Assembly (NCBI RefSeq): GCF_000504285.1 | Contig: NZ_KI632511.1 | Location: 4,213,372-4,277,371 of the forward strand | Direction of reading: 5' to 3' | DNA from: Actinospica robiniae DSM 44927 | GTDB lineage: Bacteria > Actinomycetota > Actinomycetes > Streptomycetales > Catenulisporaceae | DNA: 64,000 nucleotides | Shown here: positions 18,459 to 25,606 of the stretch, in pieces | How the letters are laid out: each line of letters opens with the position of its first letter | How positions within the stretch are numbered: the first letter of the stretch is position 1 | Translations under genes and position numbers: made by a program | Notes under the pieces: model-generated | Database searches by the model: none | Seen by the model: the letters and a program-made list of their open reading frames with translations, nothing else | What the model was told of the DNA's origin: nothing

Positions 18459-19006
18459 GACTCGATCCACGTCACCACCGGCTCGAGATCGACCGATCCA
18501 CTCGTGTCCACCCGCAGCACCGGGCCGACCGAGAGCGGCTCGGTCTGCTTCCAATCGCGGTCGTAGTCGGCCGGATCGGTGGTGTCGCGGTGGATCGGGT
18601 GGCGGGCGCCGTCGCGCACCCGCTGCACGAAGCGCTGCCGGGCCAGGTCGTAGGGCACATCGCAGAGCACGGTCATCGGGTGCGCTATCCCGGCCCGGCG
18701 CAGCCCGGCCTCGACGTAGGACATCCGCTCGCGCGGCCACCAGGATTCGAGGATCGCACCGCCCGGGGCGTCGGCCGCGAGCACCCACATCGTCTCGGAG
18801 GCGGCCGCGCCGTGCGCCAGATCCCACTCTTCTCGAGCCCGGCCCTCGCCGGGGGCTATCCCGAACACGTCCGAGTACGCCTCCTTGATGGCGTCCTTGG
18901 AGAAGAGCGGCAGGGCCATGCGCCGCGAGAGCGCGCGGGCGAGGGTGGATTTGCCCGCTCCGGGCAACCCGTTGACAAGGACCATGGGTCCCGGTGCGAT
19001 TTTCAC
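18449..19006 (-). CDS. P-loop kinase (zeta-toxin/chloramphenicol phosphotransferase-like)
   Basis: 185 residues: P-loop VNGLPGAGKST (11-21), FSKDAIKEAYSDVFG (Asp38, likely base or substrate contact), ILESWWPRERMSYVEAGLRRA, and a lid-like segment LARQRFVQRVRDGARHPIHRD. This is the general AAA_33/zeta/chloramphenicol-phosphotransferase fold; the substrate cannot be read from sequence. Its 3' end overlaps the 5' end of the ATPase gene by about 10 bases, so the three genes (kinase, ATPase, HNH) form one operon. Whether it belongs functionally with the ATPase-nuclease pair is open. GTG start, with AGGA about 8 bases upstream. Confidence 0.75.
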   Translation of the reverse strand: MKIAPGPMVLVNGLPGAGKSTLARALSRRMALPLFSKDAIKEAYSDVFGIAPGEGRAREEWDLAHGAAASETMWVLAADAPGGAILESWWPRERMSYVEAGLRRAGIAHPMTVLCDVPYDLARQRFVQRVRDGARHPIHRDTTDPADYDRDWKQTEPLSVGPVLRVDTSGSVDLEPVVTWIESCI

Positions 19007-19074
19007 GCCCCAGTCCTATCCGGTCCGCACCCCGCCCGGCAAGAGGATACGGGCCGTCAGCTGCCGACCCGTCA

Positions 19075-19094
19075 GACCGCCCCGTCGGGCGGTC
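19075..19094 (-). terminator. Hairpin after the TipA-like gene
   Basis: GACCGCCC (19075-19082) and GGGCGGTC (19087-19094) form a perfect 8-bp stem with a CGTC loop between the TipA-like stop and the kinase start on the minus strand. The CTTTCC run follows it only in the plus direction. Confidence 0.45.
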
Positions 19095-19105
19095 CTTTCC
19101 CCTGC

Positions 19106-19864
19106 TCAGTCCAGCCGTGCGTCGGCGTATGCCGCCATCGCGTCGCGGTAGTACGCGGCCAGTCCGACGGCGATCCGGTCGTAGGTCGCGGTGAAGCGCT
19201 CATCGTCCACGTACATCAAGCCCAGGCATTTGTACGCGGCCGCGTCCGGCGTCCAGAACCGCGCGATGAACCGGTAGTGGCGGTCCGTCTCGTCCAGCAC
19301 GGCCGGGTCCTCGACCGGCGTGCCGGCGGCCATCAACTCGGCCATCCGGATCATCGCCGCGGTGTTCTCGCGGCCCATCTCCTGCTTGTCCTGCTCGCTG
19401 AGCGTGGCCGCGTAGGCCTGGGAGCGCGCGAACTGCGCCGGCCAGCGCTCCCGCGCCTCGTCCGCGTACTGCGTGTCGTCGAAGCCCTCGAACAGGTTCT
19501 CCGGCCGTTGGATGCCCACGGCTCTTCCTCCGGTTTCGTCCTCGAGTTCGCCGATGGTGCGCGCCACGGTCGCGGCGAGCCGGGAGAGCCGGTCGCGCTC
19601 GGCCAGCAGCATCCGCAGATGCTCGCGCAGCGCCTCGACCCGGTCCGTCTGCGCGTCGAGCACCTCGGCGATCCGCGGCAGCGGCAGGCCGAGCTCGCGC
19701 AGCACCATGATCCGCTGCAGCCGGAGCAGTTCGTCCTCGCCGTAGTGGCGGTAGCCGTTGGCCCCGACGAACGCCGGGGGCAGCAGGCCGATCTCGTCGT
19801 AGTGGCGCAGGGTGCGGGAGGTCAGGCCGGAGAACTTGGCGACCTCGGTGATCGACCAGGCCAT
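19106..19864 (-). CDS. MerR-family regulator with TipAS domain (TipA-like)
   Basis: 252 residues, the size of TipAL. An N-terminal MerR helix-turn-helix (WSITEVAKFSGLTSRTLRHYDEIGLLPP), a coiled-coil dimer helix (about 76-112), then a TipAS antibiotic-binding domain (YADEARERWPAQFARSQ, WTPDAAAYKCLGLMYVDDERF). Cys213 falls close to the thiopeptide-reactive Cys214 of Streptomyces lividans TipA; the exact alignment needs checking. TipA proteins activate their own gene and resistance genes when thiopeptides bind. The ATG at 19864 has GGAGGG 7 bases upstream. Confidence 0.9.
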   Translation of the reverse strand: MAWSITEVAKFSGLTSRTLRHYDEIGLLPPAFVGANGYRHYGEDELLRLQRIMVLRELGLPLPRIAEVLDAQTDRVEALREHLRMLLAERDRLSRLAATVARTIGELEDETGGRAVGIQRPENLFEGFDDTQYADEARERWPAQFARSQAYAATLSEQDKQEMGRENTAAMIRMAELMAAGTPVEDPAVLDETDRHYRFIARFWTPDAAAYKCLGLMYVDDERFTATYDRIAVGLAAYYRDAMAAYADARLD

Positions 19865-19938
19865 CGCTCCACCCTCCATCGGCGCGGCCGCAGGTCGCGG
19901 CCACGTCTTCGACGCTACGGGTTGACGCTACGGCAAGG

Positions 19939-20835
19939 TCAAGACGACTTGTGCCGGCGCACCGCGCGGATGCAGACCAGCCCGCCGAGGAACACGACCG
20001 CCACGACGGCGAGCACGCCGTCGGGCACGCCCTTGTCGCCCTCCGCGCTCGAGGCCACGGCCTGTGAGCTCGGCAGCACCTGGACGAAGTTGATCTTCAG
20101 CTCCGACGGTGTCGCCGAGGGCTTGGCCGAGTGCGTCTTGGGCGGCGCGGTCGAGGGCTTCGGGCTGTGCGAGGCCGGCGTGCTCAGCCGGACGACCGGG
20201 GCGGACTGCTTCTTGGTCGGGGTCAGGCTCGGAGTCGGGCTCGTCTTGGGCACGGCGGCCGGCTCGTAGTCCGCGAAGTTCAGGCCGGCCCCGAGGGTCT
20301 TGGCACCGCAGCTGTCGGCGTTGAAGGTGAGCTGGTCGACGTACTGGCCGCCCGGGCTGGTCGAGGTGAACTCGGTCTCGAGGTCGAGTGCGGCGCTGCT
20401 GTGCCCGCCGAGATCGATGCCGAGGTCCAGATTCGCGCTGCGCCAGGCCGCACCCGGCCCGGACAGGCCGTTCCAGGTCAGCCTGACGGGCTGCCAGGGC
20501 CCGCCGTCGACCCGGAAGGAGAGCTCCGGCGTGCCGGAACCGCCCGGGGTCGAGCTGCCTCCGGGCGGCGCGACGCTCAGCACCGCGCTGACGCCGTCCA
20601 TGTCGTACGAGCTGATGTCGGTCAGCCGGCCGCTGCCGAGCGCCGTCGCGTTCGTCGTGGTCACCACCGGCGGCTGGCCGTTGGGCGTGTAGAAGAGGGT
20701 GCCGAAGTCGCACCCGCCCTGCCCCTGCCCCCCGCCGTGCGCGGCCCAGGCGGGGGAGGCGCACAGCACCGCCACCGCTGTACAGGACGCCACGGCCGTC
20801 GCCGTCGTCAGCGCGCGCCGAACACCCACGGACAT
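19939..20835 (-). CDS. Secreted, C-terminally anchored hypothetical protein
   Basis: 298 residues: signal peptide (1-31, cleavage after AWA), a globular beta-rich part (35-185; TFNADSCGAKTL and related), a Ser/Thr/Pro/Lys-rich linker (about 190-245), then a membrane helix (VLAVVAVVFLGGLVCIRAV) and a basic tail RRHKSS. It would be displayed outside the membrane on a wall-spanning stalk; there is no LPxTG sortase motif. The ATG at 20835 follows a GTGGGGG site. The fold was not recognised and no partner genes are adjacent. Divergent from the Met-rich leader transcript. Confidence 0.75.
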   Translation of the reverse strand: MSVGVRRALTTATAVASCTAVAVLCASPAWAAHGGGQGQGGCDFGTLFYTPNGQPPVVTTTNATALGSGRLTDISSYDMDGVSAVLSVAPPGGSSTPGGSGTPELSFRVDGGPWQPVRLTWNGLSGPGAAWRSANLDLGIDLGGHSSAALDLETEFTSTSPGGQYVDQLTFNADSCGAKTLGAGLNFADYEPAAVPKTSPTPSLTPTKKQSAPVVRLSTPASHSPKPSTAPPKTHSAKPSATPSELKINFVQVLPSSQAVASSAEGDKGVPDGVLAVVAVVFLGGLVCIRAVRRHKSS

Positions 20836-20957
20836 GTCAAACCCCCACAGCTTGAGCCACCGGCGCAATCGTGGCACAGGACCAGGGCGCATCGGAATAC
20901 AGCTTTGACACGGCTTCGGAACAACAGTCCCGGGACAGAACGGCGCGAAAGCTGTGT

Positions 20958-20971
20958 TAGTCTGCCTTTCA
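20958..20971 (+). promoter_or_regulatory. -10 box for a leaderless start of the Met-rich leader peptide
   Basis: TAGTCT (20958-20963) lies seven bases before the ATG at 20971. GACA at 20934-20937 could be part of a -35. No Shine-Dalgarno sequence precedes the ATG. Confidence 0.5.
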
Positions 20972-21039
20972 TGCCGCGTACCACCGCCTTCGCCATGATG
21001 ATGCGAATGATGCCCCCGCTCCCGGAGGCGCTTCGCTAG
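20971..21039 (+). CDS. Methionine-rich leader peptide (22 residues)
   Basis: An ATG-to-TAG frame of 22 codons with six Met, including the initiator; codons 9-14 read MMMRMM. It ends in PPLPEALR and its stop sits inside a 16-bp palindrome (21030-21045). Thirty bases further on is a strong intrinsic terminator (21069-21099), and the segment CCGGAGG (21022-21028), within the peptide's codons 18-20, can pair with CCTCCGG (21074-21080) in the terminator's left arm. This is the layout of ribosome-mediated attenuation sensing charged tRNA-Met. Inferred; translation is not proved. Confidence 0.6.
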   Translation: MPRTTAFAMMMRMMPPLPEALR

Positions 21040-21045
21040 CGAAGC
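21030..21045 (+). repeat. 16-bp palindrome across the leader stop codon
   Basis: GCTTCGCTAGCGAAGC is self-complementary and contains the TAG stop of the leader peptide (21037-21039). In an attenuator it would be the pause or protector structure that a terminating ribosome disrupts. Confidence 0.6.
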
Positions 21046-21068
21046 CGTGCGCACGCGAGAAACGCGTC

Positions 21069-21099
21069 GGACCCCTCCGGAAACGGAGGGGTCCTTTTT
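21069..21099 (+). terminator. Intrinsic terminator (attenuator) upstream of the DUF62-like gene
   Basis: GGACCCCTCCG (21069-21079), GAAA loop, CGGAGGGGTCC (21084-21094), then TTTTT (21095-21099): a perfect 11-bp stem with a U tract, the clearest intrinsic terminator in the window. It lies between the leader peptide and the start at 21184, so it must be read through for that gene to be expressed from the upstream promoter. Confidence 0.85.
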
Positions 21100-21183
21100 C
21101 GTGTCTGCGAGCGCTCACCGCCCTCCTCGACCCCCCGCCGCTCCACCGCCCGCCTGACCGCTCGAAGCCGAAAGAGACCCGCC

Positions 21184-22032
21184 ATGGCGAACCCGCCGAT
21201 CATCTCGCTGACAGACTGCTGCGACCCGAACGCCGTGGCCCGGCAGAGCGCCCGGCTGGCCGCGCTCTTCGGCGCCGCGCCGACCGTGCTGCCGCTGGCC
21301 GGGCCGGACCCGGAGGGCGCCGCCGCCCTCACCCTGCTCGACGTGCTGCGCTCGACCGACCTGCTCGGCGGCGCCGGCCGGCCGACGGTGGTCCTGGTGA
21401 ACATCGCGCCGCGGGACGGGCACTGGCCCAACGGCGTGCCGTTCTGCTACTTCCGCTACCGGGACCACCTCGTCATCAGCACCCTCAATCCGCGCGTGCT
21501 CGAGCCGGTGCGCCGGCACCTGGGCGTGACCGCGGTGGAGGTCACCGACGTGCGCGAGGCGCTCGAAGCGGCCGCGGCGCAGTGGGCCGAGTTCACCCCG
21601 GCCGAGATCGACGAGATCGCGCGCACCCAGTTCCGCAGCCTCTGGTACGTGCCGCTGCTGGCCCGCTGGCTCGTGGACGGGCGCCCGGTGCCGGCGCGCA
21701 CCGAGGTGCTCGAGATCCCGGTGGCGTCGCGGGCGTTGCGGGTCGCGGTGGTGGACAACTTCGGCAACTGCAAGCTGGACGCCCCCGCGGCCGAACTGCC
21801 CGGCTACGCCGCCGGCGCCGAGGTGGAGCTGACCGACGCGGCCGGCGCGGTGCACCGGGTGCGCTGCTACGACCGGCTGCCGGACGTGCCGCGCGGCGAG
21901 GCCGGCGTGGTCACCGGCAGCTCCGGCATCGGCTTCGCGGAACTGGTGGTGCGCGGCGGTTCCGCGGCCGCGCTCTTCGGCTTGCGCGAGGGCGACCAGG
22001 TCTGCGCGCCGGTCCCGGAGCTCGTCGGCTGA
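21184..22032 (+). CDS. Divergent DUF62 family protein (SAM hydrolase/halogenase fold)
   Basis: 282 residues. The C-terminal domain fits the SAM hydroxide adenosyltransferase family: VAVVDNFGNCKLD aligns with the family's IDDFGN segment, and GFAELVVRGGSAAALFGLREGDQV aligns with the family's closing strand and helix. The N-terminal half is shifted from the norm: the family's TTDFG is SLTDCC, IDPGVG is IAPRDG, and the FHGRD motif with the catalytic His is QFRSL. The Asp-Arg-His triad of SAM hydrolases is therefore not preserved, so activity on SAM is uncertain. It sits behind a Met-rich leader and terminator; its own ribosome site (AAGAG) is weak. Confidence 0.65.
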   Translation: MANPPIISLTDCCDPNAVARQSARLAALFGAAPTVLPLAGPDPEGAAALTLLDVLRSTDLLGGAGRPTVVLVNIAPRDGHWPNGVPFCYFRYRDHLVISTLNPRVLEPVRRHLGVTAVEVTDVREALEAAAAQWAEFTPAEIDEIARTQFRSLWYVPLLARWLVDGRPVPARTEVLEIPVASRALRVAVVDNFGNCKLDAPAAELPGYAAGAEVELTDAAGAVHRVRCYDRLPDVPRGEAGVVTGSSGIGFAELVVRGGSAAALFGLREGDQVCAPVPELVG

Positions 22033-22303
22033 GCTTAAGCAGTTCACATACCGAGACGAAATCCGAGACGGGACCGGTTCGTCATCGAATCGCAACCATC
22101 CCGATTGACACGCCGGGAAGCCGCCGGAGATGCTGGAAGACATGTCCGGAAGCAGCCCGCTGGTACGCCGCCGGCACGTCGACCACGCGCGGTGCGCCGC
22201 CGATCTGTGTCGCTAGCCGGTCGCCGGCCCATCGCCGGCCGCGTGCCCCCGCGTTCCCCAGTTTTTTGTACGCTCGATTCCGGACCCCAGCGAAGGTGTT
22301 CCC

Positions 22304-23221
22304 TTGTCCTCCTCCCGGCCCCGCCGTCTCCTGCCCCGCCGCACTCGTGCCGCCCTCGGCCTCGCCGCCGCCGCGTCGGTCGCGCTGACCGCCTCCGCGT
22401 GCGCGCCCAAGGCCTCGACCACGTCGGCCGCGGCCGCCTCCAGCACTTCGGCTTCGGCGCTCAGCTGCACGCCGGCCACCCTGGCGCTGTACAAAAAGGG
22501 CCAGCTGACCATCGCCACCGACTCCCCGGCCTACTCGCCCTGGTTCGACAACAACGACCCGTCGGACGGCAAGGGCTTCGAGTCCGCCGTGGCCTACGCC
22601 GTCGCCCAGCAGCTCGGCTTCAGCAAGGACCAGGTGAAGTGGGTCGTCGAAGGGTTCGACGACTCCTACGCGCCGGGCAGCAAGAGCTTCGACTTCGACA
22701 TCAACGAGGTCTCCATCACCCCGCAGCGCGCGCAGTCGGTGGACTTCTCCACCGGCTACTACACCGCGAACCAGGGCGTGCTGGTGCTGAACAAGTCCAA
22801 GTACGCCGGGGCCACCTCGCTCGCGCAGCTCAAGGACGCCAAGATCGGCGTGCAGGTGGGCACCACGAGCTACCAGGCCGTCAACGACATCCTCAAGCCC
22901 AGCAAGCAGGTCTCGGTGTTCAACTCCACCGACGACGAGGTCTCCGCGCTGCAGAACGGCCAGGTCGACGCGATCGTCACGGACATGCCGACGGTCTTCT
23001 ACCTGGCCAGCGCGGAGCTGACCGGCGGCAAGATCCTCGGCCAGTTCAGCTACGACGGCGACAGCGCGCCCGAGCAGTTCGGCCTGCTGCTGGCCAAGGG
23101 CAGCGGCCTGACCGCCTGCGTCGACCAGGCGATCGCCAAGCTGACCTCCAGCGGCGAGCTCAAGACCATCACCGACCAGTGGCTCTCGGCCTCCGCCGAC
23201 GTCCCCGAGCTGAAGCAGTAG
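22304..23221 (+). CDS. Polar amino acid ABC transporter, substrate-binding lipoprotein
   Basis: 305 residues. A lipoprotein signal with lipobox LTASAC, a Ser/Thr/Ala linker, then an SBP_bac_3 domain (LTIATDSPAYSPWF, GFESAVAYAVAQQLGF, FDFDINEVSITPQRAQSVDFSTGYY, IGVQVGTTSYQAV). It captures an amino acid of the Glu/Gln/Asp type outside the membrane and hands it to the permease encoded next; the ligand is not identified. The TTG start at 22304 is supported by GAAGG seven bases upstream. A TTGACA (22105-22110) lies in the 271-bp gap before it without a good -10. Confidence 0.92.
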   Translation: MSSSRPRRLLPRRTRAALGLAAAASVALTASACAPKASTTSAAAASSTSASALSCTPATLALYKKGQLTIATDSPAYSPWFDNNDPSDGKGFESAVAYAVAQQLGFSKDQVKWVVEGFDDSYAPGSKSFDFDINEVSITPQRAQSVDFSTGYYTANQGVLVLNKSKYAGATSLAQLKDAKIGVQVGTTSYQAVNDILKPSKQVSVFNSTDDEVSALQNGQVDAIVTDMPTVFYLASAELTGGKILGQFSYDGDSAPEQFGLLLAKGSGLTACVDQAIAKLTSSGELKTITDQWLSASADVPELKQ

Positions 23222-23231
23222 AGATTAAGCC

Positions 23232-23253
23232 ATGAGCGAGCTTGCGAGCTCAT
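23232..23253 (+). repeat. Intercistronic hairpin in the amino acid ABC operon
   Basis: ATGAGC (23232-23237) and GCTCAT (23248-23253) form a short stem just after the binding-protein gene. Such hairpins often favour expression of the binding protein over the permease. Confidence 0.4.
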
Positions 23254-23308
23254 CAATAAACACAGCGCGTTCGCGAGAGCGCCTACCGAGCGCCAGCGAG
23301 GTGGCTGC

Positions 23309-24214
23309 GTGAGCGAATATACCGCGGCCGCGCCCACGCCGACGCCGACTCCGGCCGGCACCGGCGGGACCGGATACACCAAGAGCGCCGTCCAGTTGGA
23401 GCGCGAACGCTACCGGGCGGCGCGCAAACGCCGGGAACGGCTGATCGCCGGCGTGTGCGGGCTCGTCCTGATCGTCGTCGTGGCCGTGGCCGTGGTGTCC
23501 TCGCCCGGCTGGGACCTGGTGCACCAGAAGTTCCTCAACGGCACCGAGTTCCGCCAGCACTTCGGCCAGATCCTGCACGGCTTCTGGCTCAATGTGCAGA
23601 TGTTCGTGGTCTCCGAAGTGCTGATCCTGGTCCTGGGCCTGGCGATCGCGCTGACCCGGGTGACCAGGGCGCCGGGCCTGGCGCCGATCCGTTGGGCCGC
23701 GACCCTGTACGTGGACGTGTTCCGCGGCGTGCCGACGCTGCTGCTGGTGTTCCTGATCGGCTTCGGCCTGCCCGCGTTGCAGTTGCAGGGCACGCCCTCG
23801 TCCCCGGTCGTGCTCGGCTGCATCGCCCTGGTGCTCTCCTACGGCGCGTACGTCGGCGAGGTGTTCCGGGCCGGTCTGAACTCGGTGCACCCGGCACAGC
23901 GCAACGCGGCCAAGGCACTCGGGCTGAACGAGCACCAGACCCTGCGGCACGTGGTCCTGCCGCAGGCGGTCCGCAACGTGGTGCCCCCGCTGCTCAACGA
24001 CTTCATCTCGCTGCAGAAGGACACCGCGCTGGTCGCCACGCTCGGCCCGCTCGAGGCGCTGCGACAGGCCCAGATCGCCTCGTACGCCGACTTCAACTAC
24101 ACCCCTTACCTCGCCGCGGCAGTGCTCTTCATCGCGGTGACGATCCCGATCGCCCGGTACGCCGACTGGTTGCAGCGCAGGGCGATCGAGCGGCAGTGGG
24201 CGGAGGCACGATGA
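23309..24214 (+). CDS. Polar amino acid ABC transporter, permease
   Basis: 301 residues. A cytoplasmic Thr/Pro-rich N-terminus (1-45), then about five to six membrane helices, with the HisM-type permease core and EAA motif (YGAYVGEVFRAGLNSVHPAQ, AAKALGLNEHQTLRHVVLPQ) and NDFISLQKDTALVATLG. It forms the pore for the amino acid importer with the flanking binding protein and ATPase. GTG start with GAGGTGG upstream; its stop overlaps the next ATG (ATGA). Confidence 0.93.
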   Translation: MSEYTAAAPTPTPTPAGTGGTGYTKSAVQLERERYRAARKRRERLIAGVCGLVLIVVVAVAVVSSPGWDLVHQKFLNGTEFRQHFGQILHGFWLNVQMFVVSEVLILVLGLAIALTRVTRAPGLAPIRWAATLYVDVFRGVPTLLLVFLIGFGLPALQLQGTPSSPVVLGCIALVLSYGAYVGEVFRAGLNSVHPAQRNAAKALGLNEHQTLRHVVLPQAVRNVVPPLLNDFISLQKDTALVATLGPLEALRQAQIASYADFNYTPYLAAAVLFIAVTIPIARYADWLQRRAIERQWAEAR

Positions 24215-24954
24215 ACGAGGCGTTGCTGCGCATCAGAGGTCTGCGCAAGCAGTACGACGGCCGGACGGTGCTCGAGTCGGTCGACCTGGACGTGTCCGAG
24301 CACCAGGTCGTCTGCCTGATCGGCGGCTCGGGCTCGGGCAAGTCGACCCTGCTGCGGTGCGTCGACCTGCTCGACACCGTGGACGACGGCACTATCCACC
24401 TCGGCGAGACCGAACTGACCGATCCGCGTCTCGACGCGGACGCGGCCCGGCGGCGCATCGGCGTGGTCTTCCAGTCCTACAACCTGTTCCCGAACATGAA
24501 CGTGCTCGCCAACGTGACGCTGGCGCCGCGCAGGGCGCACAAGACGCCGCGGCGCGACGCGGAGCTGTACGCGATGGAGCTGCTCAGCCGGCTGGGCCTG
24601 GCCGAGAAGGCGAAGGACTACCCCGACCGGCTCTCCGGCGGCCAGCAGCAGCGCGTCGCCATCGCGCGGGCCCTGGCGACCCAGCCGGAACTGCTGCTGT
24701 TCGACGAGATCACCGCCGCGCTCGACCCGGAGCTGGTCGGCGAGGTGCTCGACGTGGTCACCGACCTCAAGCAGCGCGGCCTGACGATCCTGATGGCCAC
24801 GCACGAGATGGGCTTCGCCCGGCACGCCGCGGACCACGTCTGCTTCCTGGAAGGTGGCGTGATCCGGGAGCAAGGCACGGCCGAGCAGGTGCTCAGCGAC
24901 CCGCAGCACCCGAGCACGCAGCGTTTCCTGGCCCGGGTGCTGGAACACAAGTAG
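24211..24954 (+). CDS. Polar amino acid ABC transporter, ATP-binding protein
   Basis: 247 residues: Walker A GGSGSGKST (38-46), Q-loop FQSYNLFPNMNVLANV, signature [16 protein letters not shown], Walker B LLLFDEITAALDPEL, H-loop ATHEMGFAR. Matches the GlnQ/HisP class. FDEITAALDPE carries Ile where FDEPTSALDPE is usual, a variant also seen in actinobacterial homologues. The ATG overlaps the permease stop by 4 bases. It ends 13 bp before a convergent gene. Confidence 0.94.
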   Translation: MNEALLRIRGLRKQYDGRTVLESVDLDVSEHQVVCLIGGSGSGKSTLLRCVDLLDTVDDGTIHLGETELTDPRLDADAARRRIGVVFQSYNLFPNMNVLANVTLAPRRAHKTPRRDAELYAMELLSRLGLAEKAKDYPDRLSGGQQQRVAIARALATQPELLLFDEITAALDPELVGEVLDVVTDLKQRGLTILMATHEMGFARHAADHVCFLEGGVIREQGTAEQVLSDPQHPSTQRFLARVLEHK

Positions 24955-24967
24955 AGCCGCAGGGCCC

Positions 24968-25537
24968 TTACGAATTCGCCTTCGCGGTCGTCTTCGCGGT
25001 GCCGGTGACCTCTGTCAGTGCCTTCACATCGTTGGCGCTGCCGTTCTGCACGCCGGTGAGCAGGACGGTATCGCCGGCGTGCACGCCGCTCAGCGAGCCC
25101 TTCTGGTTCCCGGAGATGCGGTAGCGGGTGCTCGACTGGACGGTCCAGGTCCAGGTCGTGCCGGAGGCGTCGGTCACGGTGACGGCGTCGCCGTTGATCG
25201 AGGCGACCTTGCCGGTCTGCCACTCCTGCACGGCGAAGGATCCGTCGGCTGCCTTGACCGTCTCCTGTCCGTGCACACCGCGACCGCGTAGCAGTGCTCT
25301 GGCATCGCGGCGTGCGACGGCCCGGCGCCCGGCACAGGCACGCGGATGCTTGGCCTTGGCTGCCGGCTTGCAGCCCGCCTTGGCCGAGGCCGAAGCCGTC
25401 GGGTTCGCGGCGGCGGCGTTGCTTGTGTTGACGAACCCGGGCGAGGAAGCGAAGGCCTCGGTTCCGCCGAGCACCAGTCCCCCGGCCGCGACCACGCCGG
25501 CCGTCGCCATGGCCGCCCTACGCATCGTCAGCTTCAT
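24968..25537 (-). CDS. Secreted hypothetical protein, DUF5666-like
   Basis: 189 residues with a signal peptide (1-31, ending EAFAS), an Ala/Lys-rich segment, and a small beta domain (GKVASINGDAVTVTDASGTTWTWTV, GDTVLLTGVQNGSANDV) of the DUF5666 type found in exported actinobacterial proteins. No catalytic motif. Likely extracellular or wall-associated; function unknown. ATG start. Convergent with the amino acid ABC operon. Confidence 0.7.
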   Translation of the reverse strand: MKLTMRRAAMATAGVVAAGGLVLGGTEAFASSPGFVNTSNAAAANPTASASAKAGCKPAAKAKHPRACAGRRAVARRDARALLRGRGVHGQETVKAADGSFAVQEWQTGKVASINGDAVTVTDASGTTWTWTVQSSTRYRISGNQKGSLSGVHAGDTVLLTGVQNGSANDVKALTEVTGTAKTTAKANS

Positions 25538-25606
25538 GTGAGCAGCCTATGACGCGGGTGATAAGCGGCGCGTAAGGTCGCGTAAAAACCCGGCTAGGGC
25601 TGGCGT

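Noticed and set aside
20905-20910. TTGACA as the -35 of the leader peptide promoter
   Set aside because: It is 47 bases upstream of the TAGTCT -10 box, far too distant; it may belong to another promoter or be chance.
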